A DNA stretch of 64,000 nt, from positions 48,344-112,343 of the forward strand of contig CACZXL010000004.1 in assembly GCA_902785135.1 (NCBI GenBank), in the 5' to 3' direction. Positions within the stretch are counted from its first letter, which is position 1, and each line of letters opens with the position of its first letter. Both the position numbers and the translations under genes were made by a program. The notes beneath the pieces were generated by a model, which did no database searches, was not told where the DNA came from, and saw only the letters and a list, made by a program, of their open reading frames with translations. Origin of the DNA: an uncultured Erysipelotrichaceae bacterium (lineage in GTDB: Bacteria; Bacillota_I; Bacilli_A; RF39; UBA660). Positions 45,193-53,499 of the stretch are shown piece by piece.

Positions 45193-45339
45193 CTACTTTC
45201 TTTTTTTCTTATTTAAAACTATCATTGATACTACTACTAGCGCTACTAATAATACTGCTAATCCAATAACAATATATAAATTTACATTACTTGTTGGTTC
45301 TATTGGATCAGGTGCAGCTACATCTAAAAAACTAATCAT
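45193..45339 (-). CDS. 48-residue single-pass membrane protein
   Basis: A short ORF with a good RBS (AAAGGAG, six-base spacing): N-terminus MISFLDVAAPDPIEPTSNVN, one hydrophobic helix (about 21-42), and a basic end NKKKRK that should stay in the cytoplasm. No signal peptide, so an N-out membrane protein. Twelve bases after the 117-residue protein and eight before the SH3 protein, so part of the same operon. It resembles the anchor region of the SH3 protein. No family known to me. Confidence 0.65.
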   Translation of the reverse strand: MISFLDVAAPDPIEPTSNVNLYIVIGLAVLLVALVVVSMIVLNKKKRK

Positions 45340-45351
45340 ATATTTCTCCTT

Positions 45352-45705
45352 TCATAGATAATTTATTAATTCACCAATCAAATAAGATGATAAATTCAAT
45401 AATAATGATATTAAGAATGGATTTAACTTTTTATAATTTAATACTTTTAAATATATAAATCCTTCTACAAACAAAGTTATTATTTCTAATATATATAAGG
45501 ATAATCTTTCATATTTATATCCAAAATATAGATATATTAATATAGGTACAGAAACCACTATTGGATTTGTTACTACATTTACTAATATAATATTAAGAAT
45601 ATCCTTTTTATTTCTTATTCCTATTATTATACCTACTATTACTTCTATTATTATTGTTAAAACTAGACATCTAACCATTATTATAGGTAAATCATTTATA
45701 CTCAT
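45352..45705 (-). CDS. Small polytopic membrane protein of unknown function
   Basis: 117 residues with about four hydrophobic helices (IMVRCLVLTIIIEVIVGIII, then VVTNPIVVSVPILIYLYFG, LYILEIITLFVEGFIYL and FLISLLLNLSSYLIGELI). The VTNP motif in a membrane helix is typical of a poorly described Firmicutes membrane family. Its start overlaps the stop of the 41-residue gene (ATGA). Coupled with its neighbours in the envelope operon. Confidence 0.72.
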   Translation of the reverse strand: MSINDLPIIMVRCLVLTIIIEVIVGIIIGIRNKKDILNIILVNVVTNPIVVSVPILIYLYFGYKYERLSLYILEIITLFVEGFIYLKVLNYKKLNPFLISLLLNLSSYLIGELINYL

Positions 45706-45827
45706 TTTTTTAATTCCTTTTTAACAAATATAATAGATAATATAATAATTAAAATCATAGATATTACATAAATCCAAAACAGTAATTCATTGCCTTTTAT
45801 ATAATTCAAATTAAATATATATTTCAT
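45702..45827 (-). CDS. 41-residue single-pass membrane protein
   Basis: Short ORF reading MKYIFNLNYIKGNELLFWIY, then a helix VISMILIIILSIIFV and KKELKK. RBS AGGAGG at seven bases. Four-base ATGA overlaps on both sides, with the MFS stop and with the start of the 117-residue gene, are strong evidence that it is translated. Function unknown. Confidence 0.68.
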   Translation of the reverse strand: MKYIFNLNYIKGNELLFWIYVISMILIIILSIIFVKKELKK

Positions 45828-46876
45828 TTTTTATCCTCCTTTAATACATAACCTAACGCTATAGCACAAAGGATAGACATAGTAATTATAATTATTATGT
45901 TTCCTATATAACTTAACTTTATAAAGAATATTGGTGCAGTTCCTAAGAATAAACCTATAGTAGTTAAACCAAATGCTAAACCCGGACTCTTTTTTAGTAC
46001 TGAAACTAATATTCCTAAAGTAATAGCCATTGTCATTGAAAAGAACATTACTCCTATAAGTGAAACAATCATAATATTATCACCAAAACATAAGAATGGT
46101 ATTGCAAGTAATGTAGACATTATTGCAGTCTTTCTAATACCTATTAAGTCAGATAATATTCCACCAAGAGCTTTACCTAATCCCATAGTACAAAAAAATA
46201 TAATTAGTTGTACTGTTGTTTTATTCCATGAAGTAGGAATACCATATCCCATATATCCTCTTATTATTACTACTAATACTCCTACTAATATTATAAATTC
46301 TTTATTTATATTTGTTTTAACAAAATTAAACTTTTCTGTATTACTTGTTTTTGTAATATAAGTATCTGCTAAAAATACAAATGGTATCATTGTTAATATT
46401 GGTACTATTAATAGTAATGGATTAATACTTGTTCTAGCAAGTAATCTTCCTGATACTACTCCAAAAGATCCACCAGATACAAATATAGCAGCTGGTGATA
46501 ATTTACCATCAGATACTTTTAATGTATTTTCAGCACCTGCAACATGTAAAAAAGCATTTCCTAAACATAGTATTATTAATGATACATATACACTTATATT
46601 TGTTAAACCATATATTAAATATGATATTAGTAATAATATAACACCTATTATGCCCATATTAATCTTTGGATATTTATCTGATATATATCCAATTATACTT
46701 TGAGGAACAAATGCTACTCCATCATATATAAAAGGAATTAACCATACAAAATATGAATTATTTGTTATTCTAGATAAATAGAAGAAACATACTACTTCAA
46801 CTATAAAATGAATATAAAAGTATAAATATCCTGTTCTTAAATTTTTACTTTTAAAATGAGTTAATACATCTTTGAT
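45824..46876 (-). CDS. MFS transporter lacking a standard start codon
   Basis: 350 residues if translation starts at an ATC at 46876. The first in-frame ATG (46657) would lose two helices, yet the upstream reading frame clearly encodes them (GYLYFYIHFIVEVVCFFYLS, then FVWLIPFIYDGVAFVPQSII), so the gene begins further up. The upstream frame has no ATG, GTG or TTG before its TGA. ATC lies six bases after GGCGGTGA, an ideal spot, and would give a KDVLTHFKSKNLRTG N-terminus. Later motifs (AFLHVAGAENTLKVSDGKLSP-like) recall fosmidomycin-resistance-type MFS proteins. Substrate unknown. Confidence 0.75.
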   Translation of the reverse strand: MKDVLTHFKSKNLRTGYLYFYIHFIVEVVCFFYLSRITNNSYFVWLIPFIYDGVAFVPQSIIGYISDKYPKINMGIIGVILLLISYLIYGLTNISVYVSLIILCLGNAFLHVAGAENTLKVSDGKLSPAAIFVSGGSFGVVSGRLLARTSINPLLLIVPILTMIPFVFLADTYITKTSNTEKFNFVKTNINKEFIILVGVLVVIIRGYMGYGIPTSWNKTTVQLIIFFCTMGLGKALGGILSDLIGIRKTAIMSTLLAIPFLCFGDNIMIVSLIGVMFFSMTMAITLGILVSVLKKSPGLAFGLTTIGLFLGTAPIFFIKLSYIGNIIIIITMSILCAIALGYVLKEDKK

Positions 46877-46890
46877 AAAACATCACCGCC

Positions 46891-47658
46891 TTATTTATCA
46901 ATAATATAAGGGTTAAACTTAGTTCCCTCACCCATTTCATGTGAAATATCATTTTTTAAAACTATTAAAGGAATTACATCAGTTTTTTCTTTATTGTCCT
47001 CTACTTTTTCAGTAACATAATTATATGTTTTATAATCATTTCCTATTTTAACTAATACATTATCTTCTAATTCAAAAGCATTACTTTCTTTTAAATCTTC
47101 TAAAGATATACTTATTACATCTTTTACCATCATTTTATCTAATTCATTATATTTCTTTTTTAAATAAGAATCTATTTCATTTGTATTTATAGAATCACTT
47201 TTATTATTTGTTAAATATATATATCCTTCTTTATCAACTTTAACAATTCTATATATATCATTATTGAAACCAATATAATTATTCTTATTAATATAACAAA
47301 TACTATCACATGGAAATAAATCTTTAAAGAAATTGTTTTTAAAATATAAATCTTCTATTTTATTATTATTAATTATTGCCACTATCTTCTTATTATTCTT
47401 ATTTATATTTTTTTCTTTTATATATCCATTTTTTATTAATTCTTCAGTATCTATTATTACTTCTCCATCATATTTATCTATATTATCTATAATCATATTT
47501 TTAGCAGCATTTAGCGCTATTTTATCTGAATCAGAATCTATATTTACAGAAGCACCTAAAGCATTTGTTTTAATATTTTTATTAGATGCCATTAAAGCAA
47601 TAATACTTATAAAAAATATTCCTACAAATATATATATAACTGCCACCTTGTTTTTCAT
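46891..47658 (-). CDS. Membrane-anchored extracellular protein, possibly pilin-like
   Basis: 255 residues: N-terminal helix (about 5-23), then an extracellular domain starting with a long helix (KIALNAAKNMIIDNIDKYDG) and a pattern (EVIIDTEELIKNGYIKEKNI) reminiscent of secreted prepilin-like proteins. One Cys pair CDSIC near residue 137. The end GEGTKFNPYIID is typical of repeat-containing surface proteins. No firm family. Follows the WG-repeat gene by seven bases. Confidence 0.65.
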   Translation of the reverse strand: MKNKVAVIYIFVGIFFISIIALMASNKNIKTNALGASVNIDSDSDKIALNAAKNMIIDNIDKYDGEVIIDTEELIKNGYIKEKNINKNNKKIVAIINNNKIEDLYFKNNFFKDLFPCDSICYINKNNYIGFNNDIYRIVKVDKEGYIYLTNNKSDSINTNEIDSYLKKKYNELDKMMVKDVISISLEDLKESNAFELEDNVLVKIGNDYKTYNYVTEKVEDNKEKTDVIPLIVLKNDISHEMGEGTKFNPYIIDK

Positions 47659-47665
47659 AACCCAC

Positions 47666-49393
47666 CTACTTTACTTTATATATTAATTTACCAGAATAGT
47701 TATAATAATTATTATCTATAACAAAATAATCATTTCTTATTTCTATATCATCAGAATCTAATTTAACTTTCAATTCTTTTCCTGTTGATAAATTAACTAA
47801 TACTTTTTTATCTTGAGATTTCGCTATAACAAATGGATATTCATCTGATATAAAATTCAAATCTTGATATTTAGATTCTATTTCTATTTTGTTTTTATTA
47901 TTAATAAAACCATAATATCCATCATTATTAGCGTATATAAATAATTCTTTATTATATGTATCCTTTATTTTTTTAAACAAATCACTCTTAAGGAAGTCAA
48001 TATAATTATAACTCATTTTAACTACATCTTTACCTTTTTTATCTATTATTCCATATGATTTATCTAAAACCACTATTGCATAACCAAAATCATTAAAATC
48101 TGTAGTCTCATCATATGCATTACTATTTAAAAGATTTCCTTCTTTATCTATAAAGTTATATTTATTCTTATGTAATTCAACATTTAATATATCATTATAA
48201 AATATATTATTAACAGGTTTATAATCTTTAAATGTTCCTAATGTCTTTTTAGCAGAAATAATATTATATACATCTTCATTTCTATTAAAATCATGTGATT
48301 TTTCTAATAATAATCCATTTCCATAATAATAATCATTATTCTTATTTTCATTAAGAACTTTTTGAGTTAATAAATTAACATATGATATTGATGAATCATC
48401 GTTGACCGCTATTGCCATATCAGAATTATAATCATCTACTCTAACTCTCTTGTAATTAGTTGTTTTTAATTTTATTTGATTATCATTTATTACAATATAA
48501 ATACTATTTTCATCAGGATTATCTGTTTTTATATAAAATACATTATTATTTAAAACATTAATATCATTTAATGTATAACTATATATTTCTTTTCCTGTTG
48601 ATAAGTTAATTATAGTTGATGAATCATTTACTTTTACTTTTGCATATCTTTCTGATAAAGGTAAATCCATATCCACTTCTGATATTTCTATATCAATATT
48701 CTTATCATCAACTTCATCTACTTTAAATGAATATATTTCTTTTCCTTCTTTATTTAGAATACCCATTGTTTCATCTCTAGTGAATAAATACATACCATTT
48801 TTTGAATAACTAATACTATCATATTTAAATCCAGTTAATTCATCTAAATCAGTATCTAGTAAAGCTTGTTTTAAACCACTATTTGTAATTCTACTAGCTA
48901 CATATCTATTACCAAATAAACCTATATAATAATAATTACCAAAAGGGACTTCTATAACACCTTTCCCATTAATAACACCATATAAGTTATTTGTATTTCT
49001 AACAATTGCATAACCTTTATAAAATTCTGTACCAGAAATATATTTTGGTCTTGCGACTATTGTTCCTTCATTATCAATATATCCAAACTTTCTATTTTCT
49101 TCTATTCTAATTAAATTTGCTGTATCTGCCTTACTATGATTAACAAATAAGTACATACCTAAAATTGAAACAAATACAAACGCAATTACTGGTAGAATAA
49201 TAGATGTTTTTTTAAAAGATACTTTTGCATTTCTAGCAGGTATATCTTTGATTCTATCATCTAAAAAAAGTATGTTGTTATTAGTAACTTGAGGGACTAC
49301 TTCTTCAGAAAACGGTATTTCATCAAATGATGAATCTGATGAAATATTTGATTCATTAGAAGACGCAAATGGTATATCATCAAAATCGTTCAT
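47666..49393 (-). CDS. WG-repeat membrane protein
   Basis: 575 residues. Cytoplasmic N-terminus (1-60) with two copies of FD[DE]IPF[AS] (residues 4-10 and 23-29), one helix (about 63-86), then an extracellular region of WG-type beta repeats: FGYIDNEGTIVARPKY, YGVINGKGVIEVPFG, MGILNKEGKEIYSF, YGIIDKKGKDVVKMSY and YGFINNKNKIEIESKY. WG-repeat proteins have no established biochemical role. First gene of the seven-gene envelope operon. RBS AGGAGGG. Confidence 0.88.
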   Translation of the reverse strand: MNDFDDIPFASSNESNISSDSSFDEIPFSEEVVPQVTNNNILFLDDRIKDIPARNAKVSFKKTSIILPVIAFVFVSILGMYLFVNHSKADTANLIRIEENRKFGYIDNEGTIVARPKYISGTEFYKGYAIVRNTNNLYGVINGKGVIEVPFGNYYYIGLFGNRYVASRITNSGLKQALLDTDLDELTGFKYDSISYSKNGMYLFTRDETMGILNKEGKEIYSFKVDEVDDKNIDIEISEVDMDLPLSERYAKVKVNDSSTIINLSTGKEIYSYTLNDINVLNNNVFYIKTDNPDENSIYIVINDNQIKLKTTNYKRVRVDDYNSDMAIAVNDDSSISYVNLLTQKVLNENKNNDYYYGNGLLLEKSHDFNRNEDVYNIISAKKTLGTFKDYKPVNNIFYNDILNVELHKNKYNFIDKEGNLLNSNAYDETTDFNDFGYAIVVLDKSYGIIDKKGKDVVKMSYNYIDFLKSDLFKKIKDTYNKELFIYANNDGYYGFINNKNKIEIESKYQDLNFISDEYPFVIAKSQDKKVLVNLSTGKELKVKLDSDDIEIRNDYFVIDNNYYNYSGKLIYKVK

Positions 49394-49429
49394 ATAATCC
49401 CTCCTATTCTCATATTATTTTAACATAAA

Positions 49430-49473
49430 AAGAGAAGAATGAAAAGAAGTTATAGAAAAGTAATCTATAACTT
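49430..49473 (-). terminator. Rho-independent terminator of the ftsK gene
   Basis: Minus strand stem AAGTTATAG / CTATAACTT (arms 49465-49473 and 49447-49455) with a nine-base loop, followed by a T-rich stretch interrupted by C. Located five bases past the stop at 49478. Confidence 0.75.
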
Positions 49474-49477
49474 TTTA

Positions 49478-51691
49478 TTATTCTTCACGGTCTTCTAATT
49501 CAACTAAAACTTCTCTAGGTTTAGAGCCTTGTTGAGGTCCAACTATACCTCTTTCTTCCAATAAATCTATTAACCTAGCAGCTCTGTTATAACCAATCTT
49601 AAATTTTCTTTGTAATAGCGATGCAGAAGCCTTTTTTGTTTGTACAACAAACTCAACTACTGATCCATATAATTGATCATCATTATCAACATCATTTGGA
49701 TCATATTCACTATGAGTACTTCCATCACTTGATTGAGCATCTAAATTAAATCTATCATCATAAACAGCCTTTTGTTGTTTACAAACAAAATCAACTAATT
49801 TATTTATTTCTTCTTCAGATACAAATGCACCTTGTATTCTTTGTGGAATAGATTCACCCATTGGTAAGAATAACATATCACCTTTACCTAATAGTTTTTC
49901 TGCTCCTCCCATATCAAGAATAGTTCTACTATCAATTTGAGAAGAAACCGCAAACGAAATACGAGATGGTATATTTGCTTTAATAACACCTGTAATAACA
50001 TTTGTAGATGGTCTTTGAGTCGCTACAATTAAATGTATACCAGCTGCTCTAGCCATTTGAGTAATTCTTAAAATAGAATCTTCAACTTCATTTTTAGCAA
50101 CTACCATTAAATCAGCAAGTTCATCGATTATTACTACAATATATGGTAATAATGGTAACTTAGATTCATCTGGTAGATTTTTATTTTTCTTTTCAAGATA
50201 AGCATTATAACTCTCTATATTTTTAGTTTTAGAATCTTCAAACTTATCATATCTATCCATCATTTCAGCAACTACTTTTTGAAGCGCAATACTTGCCTTT
50301 TTAGGATCAGTAACAACTGGTTGTAGTAAATGTGGTATTCCATTATACATAGAAAGTTCAACTTTCTTAGGATCTACCATTATTAATTTAACTTCATCAG
50401 GTCTTGCTCTCATTAGAATAGAACCAACTATACAGTTTATACAAACTGATTTACCTGATCCAGTAGCACCTGCAACCAATAAGTGTGGTGTTTTATTAAT
50501 TTCACAATATCTTGGAACACCCATTATATCTTTACCTAAAGCAACCATTAATTTATTACTTTGTTTTTCTTTAGGAAAACTAGATATTATTTCTCTAAAA
50601 CCTACAGCACTATTTACCTTGTTAGGTATTTCTACTCCTACTGTACTCTTTCCTGGAATAGGTGCTTGAATTCTAACATCTTTAGCAGCTAAAGCTAAAG
50701 CTATTTCACTATGTAGAGTTGTAATTTTACTTGTTCTTGTACCAGATTTAATTTCTAATTCATATTGTGTTACAGAAGGACCTACATGGACTTCACGTAC
50801 CTTTGCATAAACTTCAAAATCTTTTAATACTTGCTCTAATATTCCTATGTTCTTCTTGATTTCTATTTCATTTTCTTTTTGATTTTTCTTCTTTATTTGA
50901 TCCAATAAATTAATACTTGGTAATTCATAATTAGCATATAAATTTGTAGTTGGAATATTTCTAGAACTCTCTTTAAGAGCTTCTTCATATTGTTTTTCTA
51001 CTTCTTTTGTATTTGTAAGTTCACTTAATGAAGAAACAACAACTTTCTTATCTTCCATATGTGAAGGATTTTCATCATCATATTCATCTTCTTCGTCATC
51101 ATCCTCATCGTCATCTTCTTCATCTTTTCTAAATTTATCAACTATAGAACTAAAGATATCTGATATAGAAACATCAAATAATAGAACTAATCCCGCAAAC
51201 ATAATAGCGAAAATAATAATTAAACTACCTATATCTCCTACTAAAGCACTAAATAAAGAAATAAAGAACGCTCCTATTATTCCTCCACCTTCAAACTTTG
51301 TTTCATGCGCAATACTACTAGAAAAACTATTGATTGTTGCATTTATAGTTTTAGAAATAGTATTAGATAATGTTCCGTCTGATATTAAATAGTTTTTATG
51401 CGCTAATGATAAAATACAGATAACTATTATTACTAAACCGATTATTCTTTTATTAAATAATCTTTGTTTTTGTCTCTTTATTAGCAAGTATCCACCATAA
51501 ATAATTATTAAACTTAAAACTATCCAATCAAAAGAACCCATCAAAAACATAGCAAAGCCTTTAAAAACTTTACCTAATATATTTGCTTTATATCCAAGGA
51601 ATCCAATTATTCCTATTACTATTAATATTATTCCTGTTAATTCAACTGGAAACTTTTTTGATGAATCTACTCTTTTTTTTCTTTTAGCCAA
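49478..51691 (-). CDS. ftsK: FtsK/SpoIIIE DNA translocase
   Basis: 737 residues from a TTG at 51691, preceded by AGAGGTGA; this gives a MAKRKKR-type N-terminus as in SpoIIIE, whereas the ATG at 51712 would place the RBS inside the gene. Four N-terminal helices (to about 185), an acidic linker (DEEDDDEDDDEEDEYDDEN), motor with Walker A GATGSGKSVCINCI and Walker B VVIIDELADLMV, and the C-terminal gamma domain (YGSVVEFVVQTKKASASLLQ, KIGYNRAARLIDLLEERGIV) that reads KOPS/SRS sites. Pumps chromosomal DNA at the septum. Downstream of an RNase J2-like gene, as spoIIIE is near rnjB in Bacillus. Confidence 0.95.
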   Translation of the reverse strand: MAKRKKRVDSSKKFPVELTGIILIVIGIIGFLGYKANILGKVFKGFAMFLMGSFDWIVLSLIIIYGGYLLIKRQKQRLFNKRIIGLVIIVICILSLAHKNYLISDGTLSNTISKTINATINSFSSSIAHETKFEGGGIIGAFFISLFSALVGDIGSLIIIFAIMFAGLVLLFDVSISDIFSSIVDKFRKDEEDDDEDDDEEDEYDDENPSHMEDKKVVVSSLSELTNTKEVEKQYEEALKESSRNIPTTNLYANYELPSINLLDQIKKKNQKENEIEIKKNIGILEQVLKDFEVYAKVREVHVGPSVTQYELEIKSGTRTSKITTLHSEIALALAAKDVRIQAPIPGKSTVGVEIPNKVNSAVGFREIISSFPKEKQSNKLMVALGKDIMGVPRYCEINKTPHLLVAGATGSGKSVCINCIVGSILMRARPDEVKLIMVDPKKVELSMYNGIPHLLQPVVTDPKKASIALQKVVAEMMDRYDKFEDSKTKNIESYNAYLEKKNKNLPDESKLPLLPYIVVIIDELADLMVVAKNEVEDSILRITQMARAAGIHLIVATQRPSTNVITGVIKANIPSRISFAVSSQIDSRTILDMGGAEKLLGKGDMLFLPMGESIPQRIQGAFVSEEEINKLVDFVCKQQKAVYDDRFNLDAQSSDGSTHSEYDPNDVDNDDQLYGSVVEFVVQTKKASASLLQRKFKIGYNRAARLIDLLEERGIVGPQQGSKPREVLVELEDREE

Positions 51692-51716
51692 AAGGATCAC
51701 CTCTATCATCATATTA

Positions 51717-51725
51717 ATTATATCA
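51717..51725 (-). promoter_or_regulatory. Extended -10 promoter for ftsK
   Basis: Minus strand TGATATAAT, 25 bases before the TTG start at 51691 and downstream of the RNase J terminator. Confidence 0.55.
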
Positions 51726-51737
51726 TTTTTAAAAGAA

Positions 51738-51767
51738 AAATAAAAACACTTTTATAAAAAAGTGTTT
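51738..51767 (-). terminator. Rho-independent terminator of the RNase J-like gene
   Basis: Minus strand stem AAACACTTT / AAAGTGTTT (arms 51759-51767 and 51744-51752), six-base loop, then TT-A-TTTTT. It overlaps the stop at 51766. Confidence 0.85.
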
Positions 51768-53412
51768 AAATTTCATTAATAATTGTAATTATCATTGGCT
51801 TACATTCTGTTTCTTCAAATAAGAACTTTCCTAAATCATCTCTTAATTCAGTTTTTATCTTATTAAAATCAACATAATTATTAGCTATATTACTATTAAT
51901 AATTTTTAAAGAGATATCTTTCATTGCTTCTATAAAATCAGCATTTTCTTTTACGTAAATAAAACCTCTAGTTATAATTTCTGGACCTGCCATTATTTTT
52001 TTACTCTTTTTATCAAGAGTAGTCGCTACTATAACTATTCCGTTTTCACTTAGTAATTCTCTATCCTTTAAAACAAGTTCTCCAATATCTTTAGTTGTAT
52101 TTCCATCTATTAATAATTCATCTATTTTTATTTTTTCAATGTCATCTGTTAATTTACCATTAACAAAAGTCGCTACTTCACCATTTTGTTTTAAAATGAT
52201 ATTTTCTTTAGCCATATTTAAACTACTAGCGACATCAGCATTAGCTACTTGATGTCTATATTCACCATTTACTGGGAAATAATATTTTGGATTCATAAGA
52301 TTTAACATAAGCATTAAATCTTCTATTGATGCATGGTTAAGTAAATGCTTCTTAGGTGATAAACTAATTGTTTTAGCACCCATTTTAGCTATTTCATCAC
52401 TTAATTTAACTGCTATTGTTTCACTATTAGTAGAAACAGGATCTAAATAGAATACTGTATCTGTTGGTAATATCTTAATATATTTATCATAACCATTAAC
52501 AATTCTTTCTAAATTAGCAAATGGTTTTTCATTTTCATTAGATATTAAAACAACAGCGTCTTTATCTTCCAAATTATTTAAACTACCAATTCTAGTTTTA
52601 TCAAATTTAACATATCCATTATCAATTACATAATTAATCATTTCTTGTAATCTCTTACCCATAATAACTACTCTTCTTTGAGTATTCATTATTTCTGTTA
52701 ATAATTCTTGAATTCTACTTATATGTGCAGAAAATACAGTTACAATAATTCTTCCTTCATTATGCATTAATATATCTCTTACAGTAGAAGCAATTCTATT
52801 GTCAGGAGCAGTATAACCTGGTCTATCAGAATATACACTCTCACTCATTAAACATAATACTTTTTGTTTTCCAATATATGCTAATTTACCAATATCTGTT
52901 TGATAAGCTCCTTGCATTGAAGAATCAAATACAAAGTGTCCTGTATAAACAATAGATCCATCTTCTGTATTTAATACATATCCTACATTATCAGGAATTG
53001 AATGTGTTAATCTAATTGGGAAAACACTATTTTTTCCAAAACTTATTTTCTTATGTGGTTCAATTTCATGTAAATTATTAAATTCTATTCCTGCTTCAGC
53101 AAAATTTCTTCTAATAATATCACAAGTAAATTTACAAGAATATATATCAATATCCTTTAATTCTTTAACTAGATCAGTTAAAGCTCCCATTGCTTTTTGA
53201 TGCCCATGTGTTATAAAAATACCCTTTATTCTTTTTTTATTTTCTTTTAAATATGAAAAATCAGGAATTATATAATCTATACCTAACATTTTATCATTCG
53301 CATATTTTAAACCTGCATCAAAAACAAATATATCATTATCAACGTCAACGATATACATATTTTTTCCTTCTTCATTTAGTCCACCAAGACTAAATATTTT
53401 AATTTTACTCAT
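51766..53412 (-). CDS. RNase J2-like protein lacking key metal ligands
   Basis: 548 residues, the normal length for RNase J, with the metallo-beta-lactamase, beta-CASP and C-terminal domains (TRGFIYVKENADFIEA near the end). The metal motif HxHxDH reads HGHQKA (69-74): Asp and the third His are Lys and Ala. The next ligand Asp is His159 (YTGHFVFD), and the PVHGEYR motif reads PVNGEYR, whereas His137 (THSIPD) is kept. Such losses recall Bacillus RNase J2, a low-activity partner of J1 in mRNA decay. Its location upstream of ftsK/spoIIIE matches rnjB. Probably a regulatory or structural subunit. Confidence 0.88.
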   Translation of the reverse strand: MSKIKIFSLGGLNEEGKNMYIVDVDNDIFVFDAGLKYANDKMLGIDYIIPDFSYLKENKKRIKGIFITHGHQKAMGALTDLVKELKDIDIYSCKFTCDIIRRNFAEAGIEFNNLHEIEPHKKISFGKNSVFPIRLTHSIPDNVGYVLNTEDGSIVYTGHFVFDSSMQGAYQTDIGKLAYIGKQKVLCLMSESVYSDRPGYTAPDNRIASTVRDILMHNEGRIIVTVFSAHISRIQELLTEIMNTQRRVVIMGKRLQEMINYVIDNGYVKFDKTRIGSLNNLEDKDAVVLISNENEKPFANLERIVNGYDKYIKILPTDTVFYLDPVSTNSETIAVKLSDEIAKMGAKTISLSPKKHLLNHASIEDLMLMLNLMNPKYYFPVNGEYRHQVANADVASSLNMAKENIILKQNGEVATFVNGKLTDDIEKIKIDELLIDGNTTKDIGELVLKDRELLSENGIVIVATTLDKKSKKIMAGPEIITRGFIYVKENADFIEAMKDISLKIINSNIANNYVDFNKIKTELRDDLGKFLFEETECKPMIITIINEI

Positions 53413-53456
53413 TTTTCTCTCCTTTCATAAAATATTAAAGAACTCACGCAATAGTA

Positions 53457-53465
53457 ATTATAACA
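53457..53465 (-). promoter_or_regulatory. Extended -10 for the RNase J-like gene fused to the upstream terminator
   Basis: Minus strand TGTTATAAT directly follows the seven-T tract of the terminator at 53465-53495, 45 bases before the ATG at 53412. Confidence 0.6.
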
Positions 53466-53495
53466 AAAAAAGATAAATATTAAAAGTATTTACCT
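53465..53495 (-). terminator. Rho-independent terminator of the deacetylase-like gene
   Basis: Minus strand stem AGGTAAATA / TATTTATCT (arms 53487-53495 and 53471-53479, one G-U pair), seven-base loop, then seven T. Confidence 0.8.
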
Positions 53496-53499
53496 TAAT

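Noticed and set aside
45824..46657. MFS gene starting at the ATG at 46657
   Set aside because: That start removes two well-formed membrane helices encoded upstream in the same frame and has no ribosome site.
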